Shown here piece by piece: positions 21,718 through 33,187 of a stretch of 64,000 nt of DNA. The stretch's first letter is position 1, and each line of letters starts with the position of its first letter. The DNA comes from Patiria pectinifera (lineage: Eukaryota > Echinodermata > Asteroidea > Valvatida > Asterinidae). The notes under the pieces were generated by a model. The model did no database searches. It was not told the DNA's origin and saw only the letters and a list, made by a program, of their open reading frames with translations. Both the position numbers and the translations under genes were made by a program. Where the stretch lies: NCBI GenBank assembly GCA_029964075.1, contig CM057134.1, positions 23,972,905-24,036,904 on the forward strand, written 5' to 3'.

Positions 21718-24700
21718 CCATCAGTGACAGCTCAGTCTCGGGAGACCATGCTTGATACGCCCAGGAGTGTTGCCTTTTTGTAGGGTCTTGGCATCGTCTG
21801 CTGTGGCTGTACAGACCATTGCGCGAGTGACAGTCCATGTTGCAATTGATGAAGACGTACGGAGAAGACCAGTTGCAAGGGTTGATTCCGCACGTTTCTT
21901 TCCCACCCTCCAGCTGTGAAATGTCCGCACGTCTGCATCTGCGATGCACTTGCAAACAGTCTGACGCCAAGCATCTCAATCCATGGCCTGTATCCCCCAA
22001 CTGTCTGGAGAGATAATGCAGGCTTTCAGATCCCTCTTGCAGGCGTCGTTGTATCGGAGTGAGGGCGACCAACTCGTCTGGTGCCAGTGGTCAGCTGTCC
22101 GTACAGGATGTCTTTTGGCAGCCCCCATCCTTCATGCGTCGGACATGTCCCAGCCATCAAAGGCGGCGTTGACTCAGTACGGAATATATATGCTGGGAAT
22201 GTTTTTATCATGCTGCAGGATGTCACTGTGTGGAATATGGTTATGACAGCTGATTCCGTGGATGCGCTTGAGACATCGCATAATTAGGGAAGGCATTGAG
22301 CCGGCGCTCGATCTTGCCTCACGTAGGGGGTTCAGGACTCACTTCCGTAGAGTACGGTGCTGAGAAGGTAAGCCTGGAAGACTATGATCTTGGTGCGTTC
22401 TTTCAGCGCTTTTATCTCCCACACTCTCTTAGTCAGTCTAGCCATGATGGTGTTTGACTTTCCAAGCCGTCTGTCAAGTTTGACGTCGAGCGAGAGGTTG
22501 TTGGTGCATGATTGTCGATCCCAGGTAAGTGAAAAGGACCACATCTTCTAGGACGACGTTGTCGATTCTAATGGAGGGGGCATTACTGACGCTTTGTACA
22601 CTGATGTTGGTTTTCTTCAGGCTTATGGTGAGCCCGAACTGCCAGCAAGCGTCGGTGAAGTGATCTCCCTTGTTGGTCACAAGTGCTGTGTCGTCAGCAA
22701 ACAGCATCTCCCTGAAGAACACTGTCCCCACCTTGGTCTAGTCTTTGGGCGCAGTCGTGCCAGGCTAAACAGCTTCTCTACCTAGTGTGCAGACAGACAC
22801 CGTCAGTGGACGAGTCAATGGGGTACGAAAGGAACGGGGAAAAGAAGGTCTCGAATAGGGTTGGCCCCAGTACTCAGCCCTGCATACCACTGTACTCACG
22901 ATTGTTGACGGGGAAGGACTTCGAGAAGGATCCGTCATACAGGACTGTTCCTTCATGCCGGCATGGAAATCACAAAGTCTTCATGTCGGCATGGAGATCA
23001 CCATGCTGCGGAGTTTGAATAGATCCTTCCTGCTGACCAGGTCGAAGACTTTGGTGAGGTCTGTGAACATCGTGTAGATAGAGCGGCTGGGCTCTGCTCT
23101 TTTCTTGGAGCTGGCAGAGAGAGAAGATTTTATCGGTTGTCAACCTGCCTGCTCTGAAGCCGCATTGGGATTCTGGGCAGACGTGATCCGCTAGTAGCTG
23201 CAGCCTGCCGTGTATGTTGAGGAGAATGCGAACATACTCCTTGCCAACGATACTCAGGAGGAATCAAGATCCCTCTGTATTTGTTGCAGCCACTGCGGTC
23301 GATATTGTTCTTGGAAAGTGTCAAAATGGTGGCGTCTCGCATTTCCTGGGGGACTGGACCTTCCTCCAAGCAGAGGCAGAGTAGCTCGTTTATTGGCAGA
23401 AGCAGGGCAGGTTTCTACCTTGAGCTTTGTCATCAGGGATGGAGTCGATGGCTTTGCTAAGCTCCTCCATATTGGGCACTTCGTCCAGCTCCTCCATGAT
23501 GAGCTGATCCTTTGCACACGGCAGCGTCAGAGACTTACGGTTCACGGGACTGCAGTTCTGAGCAGTTCTCCACCCATCTGGCCGTCGGTTCCTCGCGGTC
23601 AGTGATTTCAGGGGGGGGGGGGTGTCCCTTTCACAGCAAAGCCTATATAGGGCCTTCATAATGCCGTTTTATGCCGCGGACGTTTCCAAACTCGGCACTA
23701 CACTGGATTCCCTCGCACAGTTGCTGCCAGTAGTCGTTGCTGCCAGTAGCAATGCATTGTGTCGTGCTCCGAGCACTCACGAGCGCTGCGAGTGTCTGTT
23801 CGTTTGGGCATCTCTTATATACCAAGAAAGCTTCACGTTTGGCCTCGATTGCTGGTTCCATTGTTGAAAGGTATGCGTTGAGCCAGTCCTGGCTGGGCCG
23901 TTTTTTCTTGCTAAATGTGGACATGGCTGTGCTGTACATGGCATCCTTCCTGGCGTTATGCTCTGACAGGTCCTGGAGAGCTTGGTCCAGGGTGGACCTT
24001 GACAGGAACCGACATCTGCGCAGTGTTAATGCGGGGACGACCTTTTGGCCTGGAGTTGTGCAACGTGCGTGGTTGTAGACGCACTTTGCAGCATACAAGG
24101 GCGTGGTCGGTGTCGCAGTCTGCACTGTGGTAGGTTCTGGTGAGCGCCTGGTGATAATTATGTCAGGTCGGTGCCAGCGATGAGACATGGGGTGCTTCCA
24201 CGACACTCTGTGTGATGGTTTACACTCAAAGAAGGTGTTCGTATTAACGCTGAGATTTTGGTAGGAGCACAGCTCCAGAAGTCTCTGACCGTTGTCGTAT
24301 ACCTTCCCCGTGCCATGGTGTCCGAAGTGTATGGCTTTGAAGAACTGGTCCTTTGTTTCGCCCGATGAGGTGAGGGTGGGGACACTCACACTGATGATGT
24401 TGACAGGACCTGCAGCAGTGCCGAGATGGATGGACTAAGGCGCTCGGTGCCCCTGAGGGAGGCTCTACCGCAGCCAGGATGGTATTCTTAATGGCGAAGC
24501 CAACTCCTTTCTAAAAGGTTATCTATCCTTTCAGAAGAGGGTGTAGCCCTCCTCTCTCAGGGAGCCGCTGGGGGCGAGCCTGGTTTCTTGAAGGGCAACT
24601 ATAACTGATTTTAAGTCTGGTGAGCTGCAGTTCAACTCTTGAAGGTCATCGGAGATGCCCGTGCGCATGGTGCGCACGTTCCAGTTGAAGTCTGAAGTTT

Positions 24701-25380
24701 GATGCCTAATAGCCTTAATTAATACTCTTAAAAGTCTTAATTTTCTTCTTTGTTTTCTTGTTTCGTTTTTCTGGTGCGGGTCACGTCTGCGTGTTGTATC
24801 TAACAGTACACTAAGCTCCGTGCACCCAGTGAAGCAGGCAGACGTTGGCGGGCCGACGTCCTACTAACCTGGGGCAACCCGGCTTGAGGCAGGCGGCAGT
24901 TGGCCAATGGGACGCGATGGTCCCTCCCACCGTCGACGCTGACCCGTCGATCCCCGTTCCCTACGCCTGTTTGGTGGGACTTATAAACCGTAATACTGCC
25001 AGCTTCCGTGTTGTTTTGAGAGTGAGGCTGGAGTGGCCTCAGTATATCTCCAGGGCGCATGCCCGGGCAGAAAGTATGGAGATCCTGGGTTGCCCAGTCG
25101 TCAGAATCCCCCTCTCGGTCTTGCAGATGAGAATGCAACGGAATGCAGAGCACGACGTTTTGGCATTAGCTTAGCTGAAGGAGCTGCAGAAACGGTGTTT
25201 GCAAGGCACCGGTCCGTCTTCGGGGCTTCACTCCTGATTAGTTAGGTGTACTCCTTTACACGTGGCCGTTGAGTCAGATAGGGACCCCCTTCGCTCTGGC
25301 CATTGGCTGCCTGAAGCAACTCATCCGTCAATTGGCGCTTGGAGCCAGCGCGTGAGAGATTTAGGAGATGGATGAGAACC
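21571..25380 (-). pseudogene. Decayed APE-type LINE, antisense in transporter intron 3
   Basis: Minus-strand frames give a broken non-LTR retrotransposon in the expected order from high to low coordinates. The 5' region spans about 25380-24400. An endonuclease-end/linker segment at 24389-23643 has NGQRLLELCSYQNL and SWKHPMSHRWHRPDIIITRR. Reverse-transcriptase blocks at about 23660-23130 include VPQEMRDATILTLSKN and CNKYRGI. The catalytic FADDTAL box is near 22690, a thumb-like region lies at 22544-22332 (LLSTVLYGSESW type), and the C-terminal DCHSRNGLYSHSRRC zinc-finger-like end is near 21830. The 3' end carries a (GAT)n tail, seen as (ATC)n on the + strand. Several frameshifts separate the blocks, so it is not active. 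Confidence 0.85.
21674..21719. repeat. (ATC)n microsatellite at the LINE 3' end
   Basis: About fifteen ATC triplets occur at the 3' terminus of the minus-strand LINE. Short simple-repeat tails of this kind are usual for several non-LTR clades, so it is best read as the LINE tail. Confidence 0.85.
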
Positions 25381-26428
25381 AGTGATGCCCGTCCACTCTA
25401 CCAGGAAGGCTGCAGCTACCAGACAACAACAGTGCTATGTCTCCCTAGAGCTCTCAACACCCCATGTGTTGCGTTTAATGTACGTAAAAGAACACAGTAA
25501 CACTCATGAATCGCTATTAAGAGAAGGCGTTTGCATTGGTGTTTCTGGTGTTGCGTTTATCTTCAACCATATGAAGGCAGCATTTGTAAGGAAGAAAGGA
25601 AGGAAGGACGATCCAAGATGGCGGGTAAGCTTCTACAAGGCGAGTCGAACCTCAATGTATCGCTATTTTAGAATCAACAGTTGCCAGAATTTTCGATATT
25701 TTTGGACATTTTGGAAATGTTCTTGTCTTTGGTGATTAGATTTTGTGTCAATACATGGCAGTAAACCAATGAGCAAACGTTTCTAACAGATATTTTCAAT
25801 GAGCAAATTGTTTGGTTCACAATTTGAACAGAAAAGCCCTAAACTGAATAGTGTATTTCTGAAATGACATCACAGCAACAGCGCCCTCAGTTGTCCAGAT
25901 ACGAAATACATGAACTATATAAAATGTTTGAAGAAGTGAATTTTCAATGAAATAGACCGAACAAGGGATATGTCAAAATAGTTTTTATACTAGAGGGGTA
26001 AAAATGTTGCACAAATAATATTTCCTCTATACTGTCGAATCCTAATAAAAGAGCAGTGTTAACACAAGGACCTGCTTATAACAGGGCAAAATGTTAGGTC
26101 AATTGTAGTTCCCAAGTCTTTGTTTTTCTTTGCTTTCCTTTGTTTTCCATTACTGTTACAAGGTAGCTGTTGTAACAAGGTATTTCGTAAAGCCCCAATT
26201 AAGGACCTTGTTATAAAGGTGCTCGACTGTAATATGAACAACTCATTTTTATGGACCCTTTCAAAGCCTCGGCAACGGCATTTCGTGATTTATTTTAAAT
26301 GGTCTACACGGTGTAATTTGAACACTCGACAGCATTGGTACCGACCCTATACAGTCCGAGTCCTATGTTGGTCAAATTATGACCAGAGGGCTGATATGAC
26401 TGACTACTAATGTTCCTGTCTTTCAAAG
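25381..26428. other. Remainder of transporter intron 3
   Basis: No gene or clear repeat boundary was seen in this stretch. A 117-codon open frame at 25382-25735 has no recognised similarity and spans the probable 5' edge of the LINE. The pyrimidine-rich acceptor (CCTGTCTTTCAAAG) for exon 4 closes it. Confidence 0.4.
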
Positions 26429-26565
26429 GTTGGTTGTATGATGTGACGTTGAGCTACACGACAGTGTTCTTCATCTTAGCGGGGATAACCTTCGCCTGCT
26501 CTCTACAAATGCTTCTTTCTCCCGTGCTAAAGCGACTGGAAACACGAGAAGTGGATGAATCTTAG
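26429..26565 (+). CDS. Monocarboxylate-transporter-like MFS protein, exon 4
   Basis: Final exon. After the phase-1 junction it encodes GWLYDVTLSYTTVFFILAG, TM11-TM12 of the MCT fold, then a short basic and acidic tail, with stop TAG at 26563-26565. The four exons total 1,497 bp, exactly 499 codons including the stop, which fits the usual 450-560 residues of the family. Its near-duplicate is the exon at 14061-14218. No canonical AATAAA was found within the next 100 bases. Confidence 0.88.
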
Positions 26566-27834
26566 CAAACACGAACTCTATTACATATTGTTTGACACTT
26601 CCCAAGCACACATTTATTCCCTTATTAATATAGCATTTAATAGTGGCGCATCAAAAAAATAGGAGGGTGGGGTGGATAGGGGGCACACGGCAGGGGTGAG
26701 CACTGAGTGACACTATTTGACGCTATAGGGGACGCTCGATTTTTCCATTGGTCATTTTTGAAAAATCCGTGGAGGTATTGGGACTACAGAATCGATTTAA
26801 AAACAGTTTTCTTTACTCTGCAGCTGTTTTTTTCCTCACAATGAACATGAATGTTTATATTGTTTCGCTGATAGTGATACAGCTTACTGCTTTACCATTT
26901 CGGCCGATTATAGTTTTTAAACGATTGTTAAGGATTTACTTGGTTTCCATGGCAACCCTGGTTATCCCGAAAAACTCATTTGAGTTAGCCCCCGATATGC
27001 TCAGGGCATTTCGACCAACGCATTGAAGATGTGAAAAATTATCACTCTGGTCATGATGTATTATTATAATTTCTTTTAGTTTACAATTGGCATTATAAGT
27101 CAGAATGCTAGTATTTATATTCATTTTTTTTTTCAAAATGACAATTGCTATGAGGTGTTTATATAAAACAGTGGAATATATATTTCATATTTTTAAAAAA
27201 AATATTTTGAATTATTCATATTCATGAATACTTCGATATAAATTAAAATGTACGCATGTAGCAGCACATTGTTGTATTATATTCGATCAACAAAATGTAA
27301 TTCTTTAATTATTAATTTTTCAATTATTAATTTTGAACTTTCTTTTTAATTTTGCCGGCACTTTTAACTTGACGTCGAGCTCCCAGTTTGACACGTACTC
27401 TAGCCTAGTGTCACCAATTTTAATTTCAATGTTAGCTATCACTTCTTTTTGTGTTGATGATTAAAAATCATTCAACATTTTGTCTTCCCAGCCTGTCTTG
27501 AATTGATCTTCACATGTGCCACAATAACTGTTGGCAACTGCGTAGTAGTAATCGGCCCCCTACAGTATAAGTTAAAGCTCCGCCCACTTATTCAGGGGGA
27601 TATTTTTAACGTTGAAAAAGTCCGATTTTGTGTAGTTATTATTGCCTCGATTGTCCAAACTCACTGTAAAAATCGATTAAGAAAGATTAAAATACCAAAA
27701 TAGTATATATTAATTCATTCGTATTTGCAGATTTTCCAGTACGAACCAAAAATGCCATAGTGTTATTAAACAAATTTGCTAAATTATTTCGTACGAGCTA
27801 CAAATCCAAAGCATCTTCTCATCAAAGGAATGCA
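26566..27834. other. 3' flank of the transporter gene
   Basis: AT-rich sequence. The start should hold the 3' UTR. I recognise no repeat with a second copy in this window and no coding region. Confidence 0.35.
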
Positions 27835-28400
27835 CGGGTTTCTCCAACTTGTATAGACGACGAAGTTCTTGTGTGCCTCTGTCAAAGTATTTCTTTTGAT
27901 GTTGCTGGTTGATTATTGTGCAGGGTTATTGACCCGATGTGGTAGACACCTGCAGGAAAATGGAACGCCATTTTTTTGCTGGCAGCAAAATTTCCGGAAA
28001 AGTTTTTTCATTCCGTAAAATAAACAAACCCTTAACACGAGTTTGGACATGTGTACACGGTTGTGGGTGAAATAACAATATGAGCTCAGATGTACCATAT
28101 TAGGCCTATGTGTAGGTGTTTGGGCCGATGTGGTTGATTGTAATTGCGCTAATTAGCATAATTAATATTTGCATTTTAATACGGAAAGTCCGTAAAATTA
28201 CGCCGAAAACACGAAATATTTCACTTTACGGAGTCCGTAAATTTACGGGCATTTTTAACAGTACAAGTTTTCACTTACTTTACCTTTAGTTCTACTATAT
28301 GTTGGAATTGTTGTCCTTGTTCGTCTTTGCATGGACATTTTGTGCCAGGCTGTTTCGACTTTCGATGGTTAGCAATGCCAAGTATGGATCTGTCCTAGTC
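27835..28400 (-). pseudogene. Fragment related to the Ty3/gypsy relic at 39.9 kb
   Basis: Two pieces (27835-27918 and about 28285-28400) match 39915-40135 in order and orientation, beginning GGGTTTCTCCAACTTGTATAG. About 350 bp at 27920-28270 interrupts the match and is absent from the other copy. Since 39915-40570 is a decayed gypsy integrase region on the minus strand, this is probably the end of a second copy of that element. Confidence 0.5.
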
Positions 28401-28660
28401 CGAGTAACTTGGACCCAACTTATCGCCTTTTTTAACATTTGGACACGGTCTGGCGATAGTAAGGTCCAAGCTAATAGTGCGGTCTGGACAACATCATCCT
28501 GTCACTGTCCCAAAAACCAACATTTTCCAAAAAAAACCCATCAGATTTCACCTTCAAAACGGCCTCCAAATTACTCGATATGCCACCTAAGGTACAAGTA
28601 GACATCGATGATTAAGATGGTTGTACTGAAGTTTACTTACGATCCGGAAGAAAAGTGAAA
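28401..28660. other. Non-coding stretch, nothing recognised
   Basis: No repeat partner or gene is visible between the gypsy-related fragment and the first long palindrome. Confidence 0.3.
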
Positions 28661-29160
28661 TTTCCCGTTCATTTCTGAGAGCTCCCCTCGCGATCTTGAC
28701 ACGTTAAATTTCCGACTCGTGTTAATGTTTGAACGACGCGATTTCTTCTTCATGCCCAGCGTACATTCAATGGTCCCTGTATACCGAGTGCGATTCCGTT
28801 ACCGAGCGCGCGCGATGCATCGATTATGATAATGAGTAGACTGGATCACGTTTGTAAACACATGTACATTTCGAACGATAATAGGGAGTCGGGAACTAGC
28901 GCAGCATTTATGGCCGATACCAGTTCAAGCTGGTTCCCGATTCCCTTTTACAGTTCGAAATGCACATGTGTTTACCAACGCGACTTATTATCATAATCGA
29001 TGCATCGCGCGCGCTCGGTAACGGAATCGCACTCGGGATACGGGGACCATTGAATGTACGCAGGGCATGAAGAAGAAATCGCGTCGTTCAAACATTAACA
29101 CGATCGGAAATTTAACGTGTTCAAGATCGCGAGGCGAGCTCTCAGAAATGAACGGGAAAC
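28661..29160. repeat. 500-bp palindrome with ~235-bp arms
   Basis: Arm 28661-28896 (beginning TTTCCCGTTCATTTCTGAGAG) is the near-exact inverse of 28932-29160. The loop is only about 35 bases. The arms include ATGCATCGATTATGAT and ACGACGCGATTTCTTCTTC. There is no coding potential. It is probably a foldback-type element or MITE; target duplications were not identified. Confidence 0.8.
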
Positions 29161-29523
29161 AGGATATGATTAGCTTGAGTAACTCACATGCTCCATATTC
29201 ATTCACATGTAACGCTGGAGGCAAAACCTGTTCGTTAGAACATTAGAATGTGGTAGCAAGAGACCCTAAAAATATGGCCTCTCAAAAATTGTTCATTTTC
29301 ACCTCTAATATCCCACATGTCCCGCCCCAGAGTTCATTTACATACCTCAGTCATACATTCAGCAGTCATTTACGAAGCCTAATGATCGACTTGAAACAGA
29401 CCACAACAAAAAAAAGTGAAAAATCTTGACGATTTCAGTGGCTTGTCCGTAAAAATACGCCAGTTCCAATTCGCTCGTACCCCCCGCCCTGCAAACAGAA
29501 CGCTGGGATACTCTGATGAATTC

Positions 29524-30543
29524 GGTAATCCTTACTAAGTTTTAGGACACCTCTATTTTGTACGAGTTCTGTTCAAAACTGACGTTTGCAGATGACTAGT
29601 ACCAAAGTGACTTTTGCAGGCTGAGCAGTCTTTTTACTTCATATAAACTCACGTTAGTTGTAATTTTGAAAGCACTTTCAAAGAAAATAAGACTTTCCTA
29701 CCTTTTTTTGCAGTTCGCCATCTTGTTTTTTTAATATATTTTCTGGGTAATCCTTACTTTTGGGACACCTCTATTTTTTTCGAGTTCTGTTCAAAACTGA
29801 GCAGATGACTGTCCAGTACCAAAGTGACTTTTGCAGGCTAAAGCAATCTTTTTTCTTCATATAAACCCATGTTTGTTGTAATTTTGAAAGCACTTTCAAA
29901 GAAAATGTGACTTTCCTACCTTTTTTCGCAGTCAGACGTGCATGTTGTAGTTCTCACAACACAGTGAAAGCCCTACGTAGTGAAAGCTCGATGCTGATTG
30001 GCTGCTAAAAAAAAAAATAAGAAGTTTATTTTTTATCAGCCAATCAGCATCGAGCTTTCATCGCATCGAGCTTTCACGTTTGCTATCTTGGTTTTGAGTC
30101 TGTTTTCTGGTTGTCATCGTCGTCTTTTACCCCTGAATTTCCCTCATAAATCAAAGCCCTGCCCTCTTTCCACAAAATTAAAGCTGCTGATATTCAAGAA
30201 GGTGTCATTGCCAATTGTTTAGATGTGCCAAGAAATATCAGAATGTCACTTTTGAGTGTCATTTAGTAACTGTTTTGGTGAGTCTTTCCCTTCCTATTTC
30301 GGAACGGGGTCCTAAAAGTAAGGATTACAATTTCTGTTTGTCATCGTCGTCTTTTACCCCTCATTAATAAAAGCCCTGCCCTCACTCTACAAAATTAAAC
30401 CTGCTGATATTCAAGAGGTGTCATTGCCAAATGTTCAAATGTGCCAAGAAATATCAGAATGTCACTTTTGAAGGTCATTTAGTCAGCTGTTTTGGTGAGT
30501 CGTTCAACCTTATAGGAAATGGGTCCTAAAGGTAAGGATTACC
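29524..30543. mobile_element. GGTAATCC-ended MITE with 8-bp target duplication (outer)
   Basis: It starts GGTAATCCTTACTAAG and ends CCTAAAGGTAAGGATTACC. The flanks are ATGAATTC on both sides (29516-29523 and 30544-30551), a perfect 8-bp duplication. The interior matches 32430-33079 and 54058-54521. It is interrupted by a second member at 29746-30328. The superfamily is uncertain: 8 bp would fit hAT or P, but the ends are not typical of hAT. Confidence 0.85.
29746..30328. mobile_element. GGTAATCC-ended MITE nested inside its own family
   Basis: It starts GGTAATCCTTACTTTTGGG and ends CCTAAAAGTAAGGATTAC, inserted into the outer copy. It is flanked by ATTTTCTG (29738-29745) and AATTTCTG (30329-30336), an 8-bp duplication with one change. 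Its interior has an A-rich foldback around 29975-30080, where GATGCTGATTGGCTG is mirrored by CAGCCAATCAGCATC. Confidence 0.8.
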
Positions 30544-30551
30544 ATGAATTC

Positions 30552-30990
30552 ACGCTCTGATTGGTTGGATTTTACGTCACAAGTGACCTGCGCGTCAGCA
30601 AGGTCATGACTCTGCAAGGTTTGAAACGGCCGTTAAGACTGATTCGTTACTCTTTTATTCCAGTTTAGAGGTGTGCTTTTTTCTCGTTGAAAAGCGTAAT
30701 AATGTAGGAAATTCTGTAAAACTTATCTGTGTTGTAAATTTACAATTCCCGTCACTCGCTCAGGCTCCGTTTTGAATCTCGAACGGTCAGATTGCATTAT
30801 GTGACGCTCACAATTTTGTCCACATGGTCCGCAATGAAACAGAAATCACATCCGGTATGGAATGTGCGCAAAGTTTTATGGGAAGTTTTCGGATAGCATT
30901 TGCGCACATTGTCTAACTGCGGTCTTGAACAGCTGCAGCCAGATGCTTTATACACGTCATAGGCCACTTCCTTCACAAGATTCTGTGAAG
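30552..30990. other. Interior of the foldback element
   Basis: Non-coding spacer between the nested MITE and the right arm of the 29172-31650 element. A 70-codon open frame starting at 30862 crosses into the arm and is not a credible gene. Confidence 0.4.
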
Positions 30991-31048
30991 CTCAGAGTAT
31001 CCCAGCGTCCTGTTTGCAGGGCGGGGGGTACGAGCGAACAGTTCCAAC

Positions 31049-31376
31049 GGCTGTCTTCCATTTTGTTTTGCTAATTATGTAAATGTATGCATCACGTGAT
31101 GACGTCAAAAAAAATCTGTGCGCGTGATGTATGTGGGTACCACACCGCTTTCAGGCGCTGCAAGTGAGTTCAATTTTCGTACGTTGCAGGTACGTTGTCG
31201 CAGAAAGCAAGACAACAAGAATGCACTCCACGGCAACGCACCAGACGAAAATTGAACTCACTTGCGGCGTCTGAAAGCGGTGTGGTACCCACATACATCG
31301 CACGCGTAGATTTTGTTGGATGTCATCACGTGATGCATACATTTACATAATTAGCAAAACAAAATGGAAGACAGCC
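31049..31376. repeat. 328-bp palindrome inserted in a foldback arm
   Basis: GGCTGTCTTCCATTTTG starts the left arm (31049-31180), and its inverse ends the right arm (31255-31376). The opposite arm of the host element (about 29450-29480) is continuous at the matching point, so this palindrome was inserted after the host arms formed. Confidence 0.75.
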
Positions 31377-31656
31377 GTTTTTTTTACGGACAAGCCACCG
31401 ACATCGTCAAGATTTTTCACTTTTTTTTGTTGTGGTCTGTTTCAAGTCGATCATTAGGCTTCGTAAATGACTGCTGAATGTATGATGTATGTAAATGAAC
31501 TCTGGGGTGGGATATTAGAGGTGAAAATAAACAATTTTTGAGAGGCCATTTTTTTTAGGGTCTCTTGCTACAACATTCCAACAAACAGGTTTTGCCTCCA
31601 GCGTTACATGTGAATGAATATGGAGCATGTCAGCTGGAGTTACTCAAGCTACCATG

Positions 31657-32220
31657 ATATGCGATGCTGACCGACCTTAATCAGGAAAATAAACTCTAAA
31701 GCAACGTTAAACTTGTACGTTGTTGTAGACTCTTTTCATCAGTTTCTCACCGCCGAGTCTAGTCGTACATGCATGACGTACGTCCGTGGCGTGCAGCGTG
31801 AACGCGCAGTGCGCACGCGCGATTTGCTTAGTAACCACTAGTCTGGTTCCCAGACCTGACAATTATTCCCGACGCTCATGTCTAAATGGAACCAGACTAA
31901 GTAACCACCCTCAAACGCATGCGCACTAACTTGTAAGCGCGGTCGCCTATCCAATGACCGGGCATGTTTTAGCGACCGTGACCAGAAACATGTTTCGGCT
32001 TTGGTCATTGGTGGAGTGTTTTCATGACTTCGGTTGGCTGGAGTGACGTCACTGCACGTTCCCACCAAAACCAACCAAGGAGGGCGCTAGCGTGTGCGCT
32101 TTCGTACGACGCGGTACGGTGATGAGAAACTGATGAAAAGAGTCTACAAACATACATTGTACAAGTTTAACGTTGCTTTAGAGTTTATTTTCCTGATTAA
32201 CGTCGGCCAGCATCACATAT
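31657..32220. mobile_element. Foldback element with ~115-bp arms
   Basis: The left arm 31657-31772 contains TTAATCAGGAAAATAAACTC and the GACTCTTTTCATCAGTTTCTC segment, mirrored at 32110-32220. The middle is GC-rich and holds the 61-bp element at 31839-31899. It carries no coding sequence. Confidence 0.75.
31839..31899. mobile_element. 61-bp miniature element with 9-bp target duplication
   Basis: TAGTCTGGTTCC at 31839 and its exact inverse at 31888-31899 are flanked by AGTAACCAC on both sides (31830-31838 and 31900-31908). A perfect 9-bp duplication and 12-bp perfect TIRs around only 37 internal bases make this a complete, extremely small DNA element. Its terminus is shared with the repeats at 1-72 and about 16036-16054. 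Confidence 0.8.
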
Positions 32221-32429
32221 GGAATTCCTGAACCCCCGGACCAATAGATTTAGGACACATAGAGTATGTAGGCGTGAAATAAGCTTCTATAACGAGGTAA
32301 AACATAACAAAACTCTGGTCCAAATTTTGGGTGGTCTTATGTAGAGAATTGTCATCCTGGACGTCAGTTGTAATGCAATGAAGACTTCGTCCAACCTGGG
32401 CTATATACATTGTAGCCTAGGCCCTATTC

Positions 32430-33079
32430 GGTAATCCTTACTTAGTTTTAGGACACCTCTATTTTGGTAATCCTTACTTTTAGGACACCTCTATGTTTTA
32501 CGAGTTCTGTTCAAAACTGACTTTTGCAGATGTCTGTCCAGTACAAAAGTGTCTTTTGCAGGCTAAAGCAGTATTTTTTCTTCATATAAACTCATGATAG
32601 TTGTAATTTTGAAAGCACTTTCAAAGAAAATGTGACTTTCCTACCTTTCTTCGCAGTCAGACGTGCATGTTGTAGTTCTCACAACACCACACAGTGAAAG
32701 CCCTACATAATGAATGCCCTACATAATGAATGACCGATGCTGATGGGCTGCTAAAAAAAAAAAAAAGAAGATGTTTATTTTTTATCAGCCAATCAGCATC
32801 GAGCTTTCATCGCATCGAGCTTTCACGTTTGCCATCTTTGTTTTTTTAGTCTGTTCTGGTTGTCATCGTCATCATTTACCCCTGAATTTCCCTCATAAAT
32901 CAAAGCCCTGCCCTCTTTCCACAAAATTAAACCTGCTGCTATTCAAGAAGGTGTCATTGCCAATTGTTCAGATGTGCCAAGAAGTATCAGAATGTCAATT
33001 TTGAGTGTCATTTAGTCAACTGTTTTGGTGAGTCTTTCCCTTCCTATATAGGAACGGGGTCCTAAAAGTAAGGATTACC
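32430..33079. mobile_element. GGTAATCC-ended MITE, third copy
   Basis: It begins with two successive family starts (32430 and about 32466) and ends CCTAAAAGTAAGGATTACC. The flanks CCCTATTC and CAATATTC agree at 6 of 8 positions, a worn target duplication. The doubled left end suggests a nested insertion followed by deletion. Confidence 0.75.
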
Positions 33080-33135
33080 CAATATTCATAATGCAAACCT
33101 ATGGACTGTAGGCCTACCTTGAACCAGTTACAACT

Positions 33136-33187
33136 AGCTTGAGTAACTCCCGCTTTAATGCTGATTAGAGCTGGATTTACTCAAGCT
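33136..33187. repeat. 52-bp hairpin with AGCTTGAGTAACTCC ends
   Basis: AGCTTGAGTAACTCC at the left is inverted as GGATTTACTCAAGCT at the right. The terminus is the same as in the 29172-31650 element, so this is a minimal member of the family. Confidence 0.6.

Larger units (their letters stand above)
29172..31650. mobile_element. Foldback element with AGCTTGAGTAACTC ends
   Basis: The left arm 29172-29515 is inverted at the right (30991-31048 plus 31377-31650), including TTTTGCCTCCAGCGTTACATG and GATCATTAGGCTTCGTAAATG. The left interior carries the nested MITE at 29524-30543, and the right arm is split by a separate palindrome at 31049-31376. The same termini bound the short elements at 33136-33187 and 53175-53263. 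No transposase was found. Confidence 0.75.

Noticed and set aside
23210..23605. Plus-strand frames at 23.2-25.2 kb as host exons
   Set aside because: They are the antisense of the LINE reverse-transcriptase and endonuclease blocks.
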